From JAPLDP01 sp964628285 (GTDB lineage Bacteria > Bacteroidota > Bacteroidia > Bacteroidales > JAGONC01): a DNA stretch of 64,000 nt. Under the pieces are notes generated by a model. That model saw only the letters and a list, made by a program, of their open reading frames with translations. It did no database searches and was not told the DNA's origin. Below, piece after piece: positions 11,501 through 21,200 of the stretch. The translations under genes and the position numbers were made by a program. Location: assembly GCA_964628285.1 (NCBI GenBank), contig CAZVNP010000010.1, positions 1 to 64,000 of the forward strand. Reading direction: 5' to 3'. Every line of letters begins with the position of its first letter. Position 1 is the first letter of the stretch.

Positions 11501-13320
11501 ATCTTCAGTCGTCCCAGTTGAACCTCGACTACACTGTAATGGATGACGACAGCCTCTCTTTTTACAGGAAAGTATCATCGGAGACCAGTTACGATTTTCT
11601 TGAGTTTTACATCGATAGTGTGCTGGTCGATGAATGGTCGGGTGAAAAAGACTGGCTAAGGGTCACCTATCCTGTCACAGCCGGCCAGCATACCTTTCGT
11701 TGGAGCTATGCCAAGGATATTTCGATGACAGGAGGACAGGATGCCGCTTGGGTCGATTATATTTCATTTCCGCAGGCGCCGGTGACCACCGTTTATGCCG
11801 GCCCCGACCAGACCATCTGCCAGGGCAGCACGTGCCAAATGAACGCCTCAGCCACTTTTTACGACTCGCTGATGTGGGTCACCTCAGGTACCGGTACCTT
11901 TGACAATGACACCATTCTCAATCCCGTTTATACCCCCAGTGAAGGTGACATTGATACCGGGCTGGTGTCGAACAGCTTAGTCGTTTATGGCACCGACGAT
12001 GATATAAAGAGCGACACCATGGTGATCACCATACGCAAAATGCCGGTGGTATATGCCGGTGACAGTGCGGCCCTTTGTCCCGGTGAATCATTAACGGTGA
12101 CGCAAGCCGAAGCGGAAAATTACACGCTGTTGTCCTGGACAACGTCGGGTGACGGGACCTTTGATGACCCGGCTATCCTGACACCCGTTTACACTCCGGG
12201 TATGTCCGATCTGCTGGCGGGTGAGGTTACCCTGACCCTGTCAGCCACCAATGAACCCTGCGCCACCGTTTCGAATGATCTGACCCTGGTCATCAACCGA
12301 CTTCCCGCTCCGGTCATCTCAGGTGCATCTGTTGTGTGTGAACATGATGAAGGGGTGATGTACTCCACCATTCAGAACGAAGGACACCTTTATCTCTGGG
12401 AAGTCACAGGGGGAACCATACAGCAAAGCAACGACAGCAGCCGGATCGTGGTATCCTGGAAGGATGCCGGACAGGGTCTGGTGACACTCACCGAGACCAT
12501 CGCAGCCACCGGATGTCACAAAACCGTCACCTTTCCCGTGACCATCAATCCTCTGCCAAACCCGCACATCACAGGAGAGCAGCAAGTTTGCAACCATGAT
12601 TCGGATATGATCTATTCCACCCAATACCTTTATGGAAATTCTTATGCCTGGTCGGTCACCGGTGGGATTATAACGGCAGGGCATGATACAAGCATAATAA
12701 AGGTGACATGGCTTCATCCCGGCGACGGTCTTGTTGCACTGGTCCAGACCAATGACCATACGGGCTGTTATGATTCAACGACCCTTGGCGTTAAAGTGAA
12801 ACCTTTACCCGTGGTGGACCTGGGTGCCGACACCAGCATTTGCCATAACCATCTGTTAACTCTGAATGCCGGAAATCCCGATGCCCAATCCTGGATATGG
12901 TCGACAGGGGAGACGACACAGACCATCACCGTTGACTCTTCAGCGGCAGGCATAGGAGGCACAAGGGTGATATCCGTCGTTGTCACAGGTTCCAACGGCT
13001 GTCATGCATCCGATACCATATCCGTCTATTTTGAAGACTGTTCCGGCCTGACCGAAAACAGCCGCAATCACGGCATCACCATTTTTCCAAACCCCAATAA
13101 TGGTCAATTCACCCTGGAACTTGACCCGGTATATAATGATGTAATCAGCATCATCATTACGAATACTTTGGGATTAAATGTGTTTGAAGAAAGGTATATA
13201 CCTGTAACAGGCAAGACAGTCAGGTATTTTGATTTAGGTGACTGCGACGATGGCTTATACTATATCTTCATCAAAGGTTCACGGCACGAATCGGTGAAAA
13301 AAATCATCATCAACAAATAA
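8506..13320 (+). CDS. Gingipain-type (C25) cysteine peptidase, T9SS cargo, paralogue 1
   Basis: A 1604-residue secreted endopeptidase. Residues 1-25 are a signal peptide; about 26-235 resemble the C25 propeptide (LPNDAGAPDLPGGGRYIAIP). The catalytic domain (about 245-640) has LIVSPDGDEF, VLLLGDYG and LPDMVFARI, the histidine pair H488/H491 in LLQHRDHGM, and the nucleophile C523 in FSVNCLTG. It is followed by an Ig-like domain, two CARDB-like domains, a jelly-roll module (DWESGTFDNF, about 957-1095), AGPDQTICQG-type repeats, PKD-like domains, the DTSICHNH module and a type A sorting domain (IFPNPNNGQF to KKIIINK). It differs more from the next two C25 genes than they do from each other in the catalytic part, but shares their tail. 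Substrate specificity (Arg, Lys or other) cannot be read from sequence here. Confidence 0.9.
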   Translation: MKYLPFRLQYLIMSLTFFICSTGAAQKISYAGSWGKAGYTVKEKDAQHVTVIYSINEFTIGTRAVGNDSMQTVELPGYFLPNDAGAPDLPGGGRYIAIPQGSEAILHVKAVRTVSYSPVDLAPAPQIPLESDDRPLVYQKNDRIYSRNAFYPDHPVQLSQPTQLRGVDAVILGITPFRYNPVTKELIVLRDIEVEITFRGGNGHFGDDRLRSLWFDPILKDALLNGDALPDIDYGKRTAGWTRDDTGYEYLIVSPDGDEFQQWADSIRVFRTLQGIRSGVVTLSDIGGNTATLLENYFDNAYQTWTIPPVAVLLLGDYGTNMNNSIFSPLYDNYCVSDNIYADVNGDNLPDMVFARITANNASQLQTMVTKFLNYERHPPTNPDFYDHPITALGWQTDRWFQICSETIGGYFKHVQGKDPVRINEINDGDPNVDPWSTAPNTGQILTLFGPPGLGYIPASPTELGGWTGGNATMINNAINAGAFLLQHRDHGMETGWEEPSYHNQDIDGLINTDLTFVFSVNCLTGKFDWYGECFAEKFHRYTYNGQNSGALGLIGATETSYSFVNDTYVWGMYDNMWPDFMPLYGTTPASRGELPAFGNVAGKYFLQQSAWPYNTEDKEVTYHLFHHHGDAFLTLYSEVPQTLTVVHDPVLYSGNPFFVVNAPEGAFISLTVNGEIIGTGEGTGETVAIPIQPQMPSNIMLVTVTKQNCYRYVQSVNIIPPEGPYIIFDSYVIDDETGNNNGLMDYGESVMLTVTAKNVGMEEAQNVMVTIVSNDPYITIADGEENFGDITAGGQATAENAFTIAAASDIPDGHQVTFEMTATDSQDSTWVSYFTITGLAPFLQIGTMVVSDSVGNCNGRLDPGETAGIGITVSNSGHSDACDVQSLLTTTSPYLMVTGATYDLDTLTAGEDKEAMFDVAVNEGTPPGTAVDLTCEVLTDQMTVFKTFVAKVGLILEDWESGTFDNFLWTFGGNSPWTITTENPFEGMYCAKSGDIVNLQSSQLNLDYTVMDDDSLSFYRKVSSETSYDFLEFYIDSVLVDEWSGEKDWLRVTYPVTAGQHTFRWSYAKDISMTGGQDAAWVDYISFPQAPVTTVYAGPDQTICQGSTCQMNASATFYDSLMWVTSGTGTFDNDTILNPVYTPSEGDIDTGLVSNSLVVYGTDDDIKSDTMVITIRKMPVVYAGDSAALCPGESLTVTQAEAENYTLLSWTTSGDGTFDDPAILTPVYTPGMSDLLAGEVTLTLSATNEPCATVSNDLTLVINRLPAPVISGASVVCEHDEGVMYSTIQNEGHLYLWEVTGGTIQQSNDSSRIVVSWKDAGQGLVTLTETIAATGCHKTVTFPVTINPLPNPHITGEQQVCNHDSDMIYSTQYLYGNSYAWSVTGGIITAGHDTSIIKVTWLHPGDGLVALVQTNDHTGCYDSTTLGVKVKPLPVVDLGADTSICHNHLLTLNAGNPDAQSWIWSTGETTQTITVDSSAAGIGGTRVISVVVTGSNGCHASDTISVYFEDCSGLTENSRNHGITIFPNPNNGQFTLELDPVYNDVISIIITNTLGLNVFEERYIPVTGKTVRYFDLGDCDDGLYYIFIKGSRHESVKKIIINK

Positions 13321-13390
13321 AGATATTCGTCCCAGATGGCAGGATTGAACTAATGTTTATATTTATCAGCTCATTTAAATCAACAACAAC

Positions 13391-16300
13391 ATGAAAAAAT
13401 TAACTCCGTTAGCTGTTATTTTATTTACCCTTTTTGGGCAAAGCCTTTATTCCCAGACTTACACGTTTCATTTTGATATGCCCCTGATTACTCCTGCTGC
13501 CGATGGCTACTCACTAATAGTCTATCCGGATTGCAGGAATATGGGAAAGGAGGGGACGCCTGAATTACCTTACCGGGGCATTGACCTGCTCCTGCCTTAC
13601 CACCATGAGATCGTGAGTGCCGGTGTCATCTCGGTCACCTTTTACCCCACCGAACAGGGCATAAAGATAAAACCGGCGAGCAAGCCCGTCCCGATCTCAC
13701 ACTATGACGGAACTTTCAGCACGCCTGTTCCCGACGGGGCCATTTACGGTTCCGCCGATCCTTTCCCCTCGGCCATCATCAGCTCTCCGTCAACAAACTT
13801 CCTTTGCGGTCATGGTGTTGCATCATTCACATTGTGCCCCGTTATTTATAAACCGGTCCTGGGAGAGGTTCAATTTATCCGTGATATCACCATTGAGATC
13901 AAAACCCACACGTCGGACCGTGCAAGAAAAGCTACTGACTATCTGAAGTCAACGCCGGAGGTGGAGAACAGGATCAACCACATCGTCGACAATCCCGGGA
14001 TGATCAGTGATTACCCGTCGAATAGCACCCGTGACGGCGATGACTATGACCTGCTGCTCATTTCAAACACAGCTTTGATGCCTGCCTTTGATGATTATGT
14101 CAGCTATAAAATCTCGACGGGTTTTGCCGTGAAGCAGGTGACCACCGAGGAGATATATGCACAATACGACGGCCAGGATGACCAGGATAAAATCCGGAAC
14201 TGCATCATCGATTATTACACCAACCATGGCATCTCCTATGTCATTCTGGGCGGTGACGCCGATCCCAACAATCCTGCCGACAGGATCATCCCCCACCGTG
14301 GTCTGGACGCCGTGGATGACAACGACATCGCTTCTGACATGTACTATTCCAACCTCGACGGTAACTGGAATACCGATGGCGATAATTACTGGGGCGAACC
14401 CGGTGAAGCCGACCTCTATTCCGAAGTGGCTATCGGCCGGCTTTGCGTCGATAATGTGACCGAGATCGCCAATTTCACTCACAAGCTGTTCATGTACCAG
14501 AATGCACCGGTCACCGACGATGTGGAGAAAGCCCTTATCCTGGGTGAAGAACTTGACTCACAGACATATGGCGGCACATACAAGGATGAAATTGTCAACG
14601 GCAGTTCCAACAACGGTTACACCACCACCGGTTTCCCTGCCCACTTCAACATCACCAAGCTTTATGAGATGCTGTTCATGTGGGATAAAACCGATGTCTT
14701 CAACCAGTTCGACAATGCCGGTGTCAATCTCCTCAACCACCTGGGCCATTCCAATGTGGATTACAATATGAAGATGTACAATTCCGACCTCACCACCACC
14801 AATTTCACCAACGACGGTGTGACAAGGGGTTATGTCATTGCCTATTCACAAGGGTGTTACAACGGTTCCTTTGATAACAGAAATGATTACGGATCCTATG
14901 AGAGTGACTGTTTTGCCGAAGTTTTCACCGGACTTGAAACGGGTGAGGTGGCTTGTGTGGCCAATTCCAGGTATGGCTGGTACGACCCGGGTGGAACAAA
15001 CAGCTCGTCACAATATTACGACAGGCAGTTTTTTGATGCCCTCTTCGGTGAGGGTGTCACCACCATCGGCGATATGAATGCCCAGGCAAAGGAAAAGGAT
15101 GTTTCCTATATCAATAATGATGAATATTGCCGTTGGGTGGCTTATGAGTCGAATCTCTTCGGTGATCCCAGCCTGGATGTCTGGACAGCTGTTCCCACCG
15201 ACATTGTGGCAACCTATCCCGAAACGGTGGTCATAGCGACCAGTGATATCTCTTTCGAAACCGATGCTCCTTATGCCAGAATAGCGGTCATGAAGGACGG
15301 CATCCTCATCGGAAGAGCGATAACCGATGGCGGCGGCTATGCAACGGTAACCTTCCCACCTCTGGTCGATGTAACCCCTCTCGAGATATCGATCATTGCG
15401 CATAACAGAAACCGGCTCACAGGATCCATCATGGTCATCGCTCCCAACGGACCGTATGTTGTTTATGACTCTTACAGCATTGATGATAGCCAGGGTAATG
15501 GCAACGGGCAGATGGACTACGGGGAGACCGTCATGCTGTCGATGACGGTGAAAAATGTGGGCGTGGAGGATGCCCAGGATGTCTTCGTAACCATCTCGGC
15601 CAATGATCCATATGTGACTATTACCGATGACGGGGAAAATTTCGGTTATGTACCGGCCAACGGCCAAACAACCGTTGAGGATGCCTTTACCGTGGAAGTG
15701 GCATCCGACATCCCCGACGGGCATCAGGTCACCTTCGAAATGACGGCCACCGACAGCCAGGATTCCAGCTGGATGAGCCATTTCACTGCCACCGCTCTGG
15801 CTCCCGTTCTGAAAATCGGCGCCATGACCATCTCCGACCCTGACGGTAACGGCAATAACCGTCTTGATCCCGGTGAAACAGCCGATGTTTTCATCTCCAT
15901 ATCGAACCAAGGCCACAGCGATGCTTATGAAGGGACTTCATCGGTCACCACCACCAGTCCGTTCCTTATCCTTAACACTTCTACCTCCGATCTGGGGACA
16001 CTGGCCACCGGTGAAAGCAAAGACGCCCAGTTCAATGTCTCAGTCGATCCGGGTACCGCCATCGGTACGGTAGTCGACATGTTATGCCATACCCAGGCAG
16101 GACAACAATCGGCCGAAAAGACATTCTATGCCAAGGTCGGGTTGATACTCGAAGACTGGGAAAGCGGTACCTTTGACAGCTTCGCATGGACCTTTGCCGG
16201 CAATCAACCCTGGACCATCTGCCAGACCCTTCCATATGAAGGCACTTACTGTGCCCGCTCAGGAGTGATCGGCAACCAGCAGTCATCAAAGATGAAACTG

Positions 16301-18094
16301 GATTACCAGGTGATGAATGACGACAGCATCTCCTTTTACCTGAAGGTGTCATCGGAAGCCACGTACGATTTTCTTCAGTTTTATATCGACAATGTAAAAA
16401 TGGCCCAGTGGTCGGGTGAGGTCAGCTGGCAACGTGCCGCCTTTCCTGTCACCGCCGGAGCTCATACGTTTACGTGGAGCTATATAAAAGACCAGTATGT
16501 GGCGGGTGGCCAGGATGCGGCATGGATCGACTACATCTCCCTGCCGCCGGAGCTGGTGACCACCGCCTATGCAGGTCCCGATGAAACCATCTGCCAGGAT
16601 CACATATGCCAGCTTAATGCCACGGCTACCTATTATGACTCGCTCATGTGGACCACCACCGGCACCGGAAGTTTTGATGACGCCACCATCATCAATCCCG
16701 TATATACCCCCAGCGATATTGACATCGAAGCGGGCAGCGTCACCAACATCCTGGTGGTATTTGGCTCTCAGGGTGACGTGGTGAGCGACAACATGGTGCT
16801 GACCATCCACAAAATGCCTGTGGTCATTGCGGGTGATGATGCCGGAATCTGTGACGGGGACACTTACACCGCCGGTCAGGCCATGGCTGAGAATTACACC
16901 ACATTGCAATGGACAACGTCAGGTGACGGAACCTTTGATGATCCCGGTATTCTGACACCTGTTTACATACCCGGTATGGCCGACATCATGGCGGGTGAGG
17001 TGACCCTCACCCTGGCAGCGACACGGGAACCCTGCGATATCGTTTCTGATGATATGGTACTGACCATCAATGAACTGCCGGCGCCTGAGATTTCGGGTGA
17101 GCAGTCTGTGTGCCGGAACAGCGGGGAAACGGCCTATGCTACCCCTGAAATGGAAGGCTACCTGTACCATTGGGACGTCACCGGCGGCACCATAGAGCAA
17201 GGTAATAACACCAATCAGATTATGGTGACCTGGGGCGATGCCGGCGAAGGTCTGGTGACCCTCACCGTGACCGTCGAAACGACGGGATGCCAGACGACAG
17301 TGACATTTCCCGTCACCATCAATCCTTTACCGGAGCCAATGGCTACAGGACCACAGGAGGTTTGCAGCAGTGACGCGGATGTCATCTATTCCACCCCATA
17401 CCAGGAAGGTCATTCCTATGCCTGGTCGGCTACCGGTGGTGTGATCACCGAAGGTCAGGACAGCTGCGTGGTCAAAGTCACATGGGATCAACCCGGTGAC
17501 GGTGTCATTTCGGTGATGGAAACACAGAACGCTACCGGCTGTTATGCTTCTTACAACCTGTCTGTTCAGGTCAACTCTCTGCCGGTTGTTAATCTGGGTG
17601 CCGACACCAGCATCTGCCATAACCATGTTCTGACGTTAAATGCAGGCAACCCTGACGCTCAATCCTGGCTGTGGTCAACAGGTCAGACGAGCCAGACCAT
17701 CACCGTCGACTCGACAGGTGTCGGCATCGGCGGCACCAAAGTGATCGGCGTGACAGTGACTGACGTAAACGGATGCCAGGCTTCGGATGAAATAGCCATC
17801 TACTTTGAAGATTGCAGCGGCATTGCGGGAAACTCAGTCGACTGTGAAGTCATTGTTTTCCCCAATCCCAATAAAGGCTCCTTTACAATGGAAGTCAATC
17901 CGGCCAAAAACGATATCGTTAGCATCAGAATAACGAATACCCTGGGTCTGACGGTTTCGGAAGAAAAGAATATTCCTTTATCTGGCAAATCGATCAGGCA
18001 CTTCGATTTGAGTAATAATGAGAACGGATTATATTATATCATTATTAAAGGTGCCCATATTGACTTGGTTAAAAAGGTGATCATTCAGAAATAA
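13391..18094 (+). CDS. Gingipain-type (C25) cysteine peptidase, T9SS cargo, paralogue 2
   Basis: A 1567-residue protein starting 70 bases after the previous C25 gene, possibly cotranscribed. Residues 1-21 are a signal peptide (SLYSQT); a C25-type propeptide runs to about 210. The catalytic domain begins at DYDLLLIS (about 218) and includes YVILGGDADPNNP, HLGHSN with H450/H453, and SQGCYNGSFD with C489. An Ig-like domain, two CARDB-like domains, the DWESGTFDSF jelly-roll, GPDETIC-type repeats, PKD-like domains, the DTSICHNH module and a type A sorting domain (VFPNPNKGSF to KKVIIQK) follow. The catalytic part is very close to the next gene; His and Cys fall at identical residue numbers. A strong terminator follows. 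Confidence 0.9.
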   Translation: MKKLTPLAVILFTLFGQSLYSQTYTFHFDMPLITPAADGYSLIVYPDCRNMGKEGTPELPYRGIDLLLPYHHEIVSAGVISVTFYPTEQGIKIKPASKPVPISHYDGTFSTPVPDGAIYGSADPFPSAIISSPSTNFLCGHGVASFTLCPVIYKPVLGEVQFIRDITIEIKTHTSDRARKATDYLKSTPEVENRINHIVDNPGMISDYPSNSTRDGDDYDLLLISNTALMPAFDDYVSYKISTGFAVKQVTTEEIYAQYDGQDDQDKIRNCIIDYYTNHGISYVILGGDADPNNPADRIIPHRGLDAVDDNDIASDMYYSNLDGNWNTDGDNYWGEPGEADLYSEVAIGRLCVDNVTEIANFTHKLFMYQNAPVTDDVEKALILGEELDSQTYGGTYKDEIVNGSSNNGYTTTGFPAHFNITKLYEMLFMWDKTDVFNQFDNAGVNLLNHLGHSNVDYNMKMYNSDLTTTNFTNDGVTRGYVIAYSQGCYNGSFDNRNDYGSYESDCFAEVFTGLETGEVACVANSRYGWYDPGGTNSSSQYYDRQFFDALFGEGVTTIGDMNAQAKEKDVSYINNDEYCRWVAYESNLFGDPSLDVWTAVPTDIVATYPETVVIATSDISFETDAPYARIAVMKDGILIGRAITDGGGYATVTFPPLVDVTPLEISIIAHNRNRLTGSIMVIAPNGPYVVYDSYSIDDSQGNGNGQMDYGETVMLSMTVKNVGVEDAQDVFVTISANDPYVTITDDGENFGYVPANGQTTVEDAFTVEVASDIPDGHQVTFEMTATDSQDSSWMSHFTATALAPVLKIGAMTISDPDGNGNNRLDPGETADVFISISNQGHSDAYEGTSSVTTTSPFLILNTSTSDLGTLATGESKDAQFNVSVDPGTAIGTVVDMLCHTQAGQQSAEKTFYAKVGLILEDWESGTFDSFAWTFAGNQPWTICQTLPYEGTYCARSGVIGNQQSSKMKLDYQVMNDDSISFYLKVSSEATYDFLQFYIDNVKMAQWSGEVSWQRAAFPVTAGAHTFTWSYIKDQYVAGGQDAAWIDYISLPPELVTTAYAGPDETICQDHICQLNATATYYDSLMWTTTGTGSFDDATIINPVYTPSDIDIEAGSVTNILVVFGSQGDVVSDNMVLTIHKMPVVIAGDDAGICDGDTYTAGQAMAENYTTLQWTTSGDGTFDDPGILTPVYIPGMADIMAGEVTLTLAATREPCDIVSDDMVLTINELPAPEISGEQSVCRNSGETAYATPEMEGYLYHWDVTGGTIEQGNNTNQIMVTWGDAGEGLVTLTVTVETTGCQTTVTFPVTINPLPEPMATGPQEVCSSDADVIYSTPYQEGHSYAWSATGGVITEGQDSCVVKVTWDQPGDGVISVMETQNATGCYASYNLSVQVNSLPVVNLGADTSICHNHVLTLNAGNPDAQSWLWSTGQTSQTITVDSTGVGIGGTKVIGVTVTDVNGCQASDEIAIYFEDCSGIAGNSVDCEVIVFPNPNKGSFTMEVNPAKNDIVSIRITNTLGLTVSEEKNIPLSGKSIRHFDLSNNENGLYYIIIKGAHIDLVKKVIIQK

Positions 18095-18114
18095 TTGAAT
18101 GTCAACAGCTATTG

Positions 18115-18144
18115 AAAAGGCTTCCCCGTCAGGAAGCCTTTTTT
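18115..18144 (+). terminator. Rho-independent terminator after C25 paralogue 2
   Basis: AAAAGGCTTCC (18115-18125) pairs with GGAAGCCTTTT (18132-18142) around a 6-base loop, and the 3' arm runs into six T residues. It lies 21 bases after the stop codon and separates this gene from the next. Confidence 0.9.
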
Positions 18145-18202
18145 ATTCTGAGCTGGGCTCAAATTAAGATGATATTTTTCAGGAAAATTTGTAAATTATA
18201 AC

Positions 18203-18210
18203 TAAATTTG
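18203..18210 (+). promoter_or_regulatory. Candidate Bacteroidota -7 element (TAAATTTG)
   Basis: TAAATTTG fits TAnnTTTG and sits 25 bases before the ATG of C25 paralogue 3, just after the terminator of the previous gene. That position suggests a separate transcription unit. A T-rich stretch about 22 bases upstream could be a poor -33 element. Confidence 0.5.
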
Positions 18211-18235
18211 TTAGGTCAATAAAATCCAATATATC

Positions 18236-21200
18236 ATGAAAAAATTTACTTTATTTACCATCATTCTGTTCATTGCGTTCACCCCTATCCTCTATTCCCA
18301 AACTTACTCTTTTCACTTTGATAAACCCGTCATCAGCCAAACCACGGATGGCTTTTCACAAATCATTTATCCGAATTGTATGAATCAGGGAAAAGAGGGG
18401 ACACCCGAATTACCTTACCGTGGCATAGACTTGCTCCTGCCTTATAATTACGAGCTTCTCAGTGCCACTGTCGTCTCCGTTACCTTTTATCCCACCGAGT
18501 ACGGGATAAAGATCAAACCGGCGAGCAAGCCTGTACCCATTTCGCACTTTAATGGAATCATAACCCCCCCGTTTCCCGACAAGACCATCTACGATTCAGG
18601 TGATCCTTATCCGGCGGGCATCCTGGGGCCACCCGCCACCAATTACCTTTGCGGACACGGCATCGCATCCTTTACCCTGTGCCCTGTGATATACATCCCT
18701 GCCAACGAGGAAGCCCGGTTTATACAGGATATCACCATTAAGATCAAAACTCATGCTTCCGCCCGTGCGTCGGAAGCCACCAGATTCCTGAGAACATCAC
18801 CGGAGGTCGAAAACAGGATCAGACACATCGTCGACAATCCCGATGTACTCGGTGATTACCCTGATGACCCGGTCAGAGATAATGATGACTATGACCTGTT
18901 GCTGATTTCGAACAGTGCCCTGATGCCTTCCTTCGATGATTACGTCAGCTACAAAACCTCCGTCGGGTTCCTGGTCAAACAGGTGACCACGGAGGAAATC
19001 TATGCCCAATACAGCGGTGACGATGATCAGGAAAAAATAAGAAATTGCATCATCGATTATTACACCAATCATGGCATCCGGTATGTCATCCTGGGTGGCG
19101 ATGCCGATCCTGCCAATCCTAACGACAGGATCATCCCCCACCGTGGTCTGACCGCCGTTGATGATGATGATATCGCTTCCGACATGTACTATTCCAACCT
19201 TGACGGCAACTGGAATAATGATGGTGATAACCAATGGGGCGAACCGGGCGAGGCAGACCTCTATTCCGAGGTGTCCATCGGGCGGCTTTGCGTTGATAAT
19301 ACCACTGAGATCGCCAATTTCACCCATAAGCTGTATATGTATCAGGATGCTCCCGTCACCGCTGATGTTGAGAAAGCACTCATCCTCGGGGAACAGCTCG
19401 ACTCACAGACATGGGGGGGAACGTACAAAGATGAAATTGTCAACGGCAGCTCAAACAACGGTTACACCACCACCGGCTTCCCCGACAACTTCACTATCAC
19501 CAAGCTTTATGATATGTCAGGCGGATGGGATAAAACGGATATTTTTCACCAGTTTGACGACATCGGAGTGAACCTGATGAATCACCTGGGCCATTCCAAT
19601 GTGGATTACAATATGAAGATGTACAATTCCGACCTCACCACCACTAATTTCACCAACGACGGTGTCACCAGGGGTTATGTCATCGGTTACTCACAGGGCT
19701 GTTACAACGGTTCCTTTGATAACAGGAATGACTACGGATACTATGGTGATGACTGTTTTGCCGAGGTCTTCACCGGTCTTGAGACAGGTGAGGTGGCCGC
19801 CATAGCCAACTCGAGGTATGGGTGGTATGATCCGGGTGGAACCAACAGCTCATCACAATACTATGACAGACAGTTCTTCAGTGCCATTTTCGGTGACAAT
19901 ATAACCGCCATTGGGAGAACAAATGCCGCCTCGAAAGAAGTGGATGTCTCCTATATCAACAATGACGAGTATTGCCGTTGGGTAGCTTATGAAACAAACC
20001 TCTTCGGCGATCCCAGTCTGGATATCTGGACGGCCGTGCCGACCGACATCATAGCCTCCTATCCTGTCAGCATCACTATCGGCAGCAGCGAGTTACCTTT
20101 TGAAACCGATGCGCCCTATGCACGGATAGCGGTCATGCAAAGCGGTGTCCTGATAGGCAGAGCCGTCGCCGACGATGACGGCAATGCCACCGTCACCTTC
20201 GCCACCCTCACCGATCCTGCTCCTCTCGATGTATCCATTATTGCACATAATAAAAACAGACACACCGGCTCCGTCCTCGTTGTCTCCAACCAGCCGTACA
20301 TCATTTATCAGTACTATTCCATTGATGATGAACAAGGCAATGGCAACGGCGTGCCCGACTACGGTGAATCCATCTTACTCTCCCTGGCGCTCAGGAATGT
20401 CGGAGACCAGCCCGCCGCCAATGCCAATGTGACCCTCTCAACAACAGATCCTTACATAACCATTACCGATAATTCACAGTTCTACGGCACCATTGAGGCG
20501 GGTGAAATCGTAGAAGAAAATGATGCCTTTGGATTCGATATCTCTACCGACGTCCCCGACCAGCATGTTGTGACTTTCGATATTGAAATAGTCGCTCAGG
20601 ATACCTGGACCGCTTCTTTTTCAATGGTCATCAATGCCCCGATGCTGACCATCGGTCATTTTATCATTAACGACACCACGGGTGGCAACAGCAACGGAAA
20701 CATCGACCCCGGCGAGACTGTGCAGATCATCGTCAAATCATCGAACCTTGGTCACAGCGACTGTTCGGATGCCTTTGCCCAGCTCACCTCAACCAGTGAG
20801 TGGCTCACTGTTCCGGAAACAACCGATACGATCGGTGACCTGCCTGCCGGCGCCGAGGCCGATGCCACCTTCACCGTCGGAGTGGATGATTATGCACCCA
20901 TAGGCGCTTATGTCGATTTTAATTACCAGTTGATTTCAGGCGATTATTCCGTTGAGAACGACTACTCCAAAACCATCGGTCTCGTCTTTGAAAACTGGGA
21001 ATCGGGTGATTTCAGCAAATTTGCCTGGACCTCCACCAGCACCTGGCCTTGGTATATCTCTCATGACGGACCCTATGAAGGCATATTCTGTTGCCACTCA
21101 GGTGACATCGGCAACAGCCAGGCATCGAACATGAGCCTGATATATAATTGCGTGTCAAACGACAGCGTATCCTTTTTCAAACGCATCTCCTCTGAACCCG

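Noticed and set aside
15008..15916. Antisense ORF of 302 codons (also 227 codons at 10459-11142)
   Set aside because: Both are shadows of C25 genes, produced by the codon bias of the GC-richer coding strand; the predicted proteins are rich in H, G and D without domain motifs.
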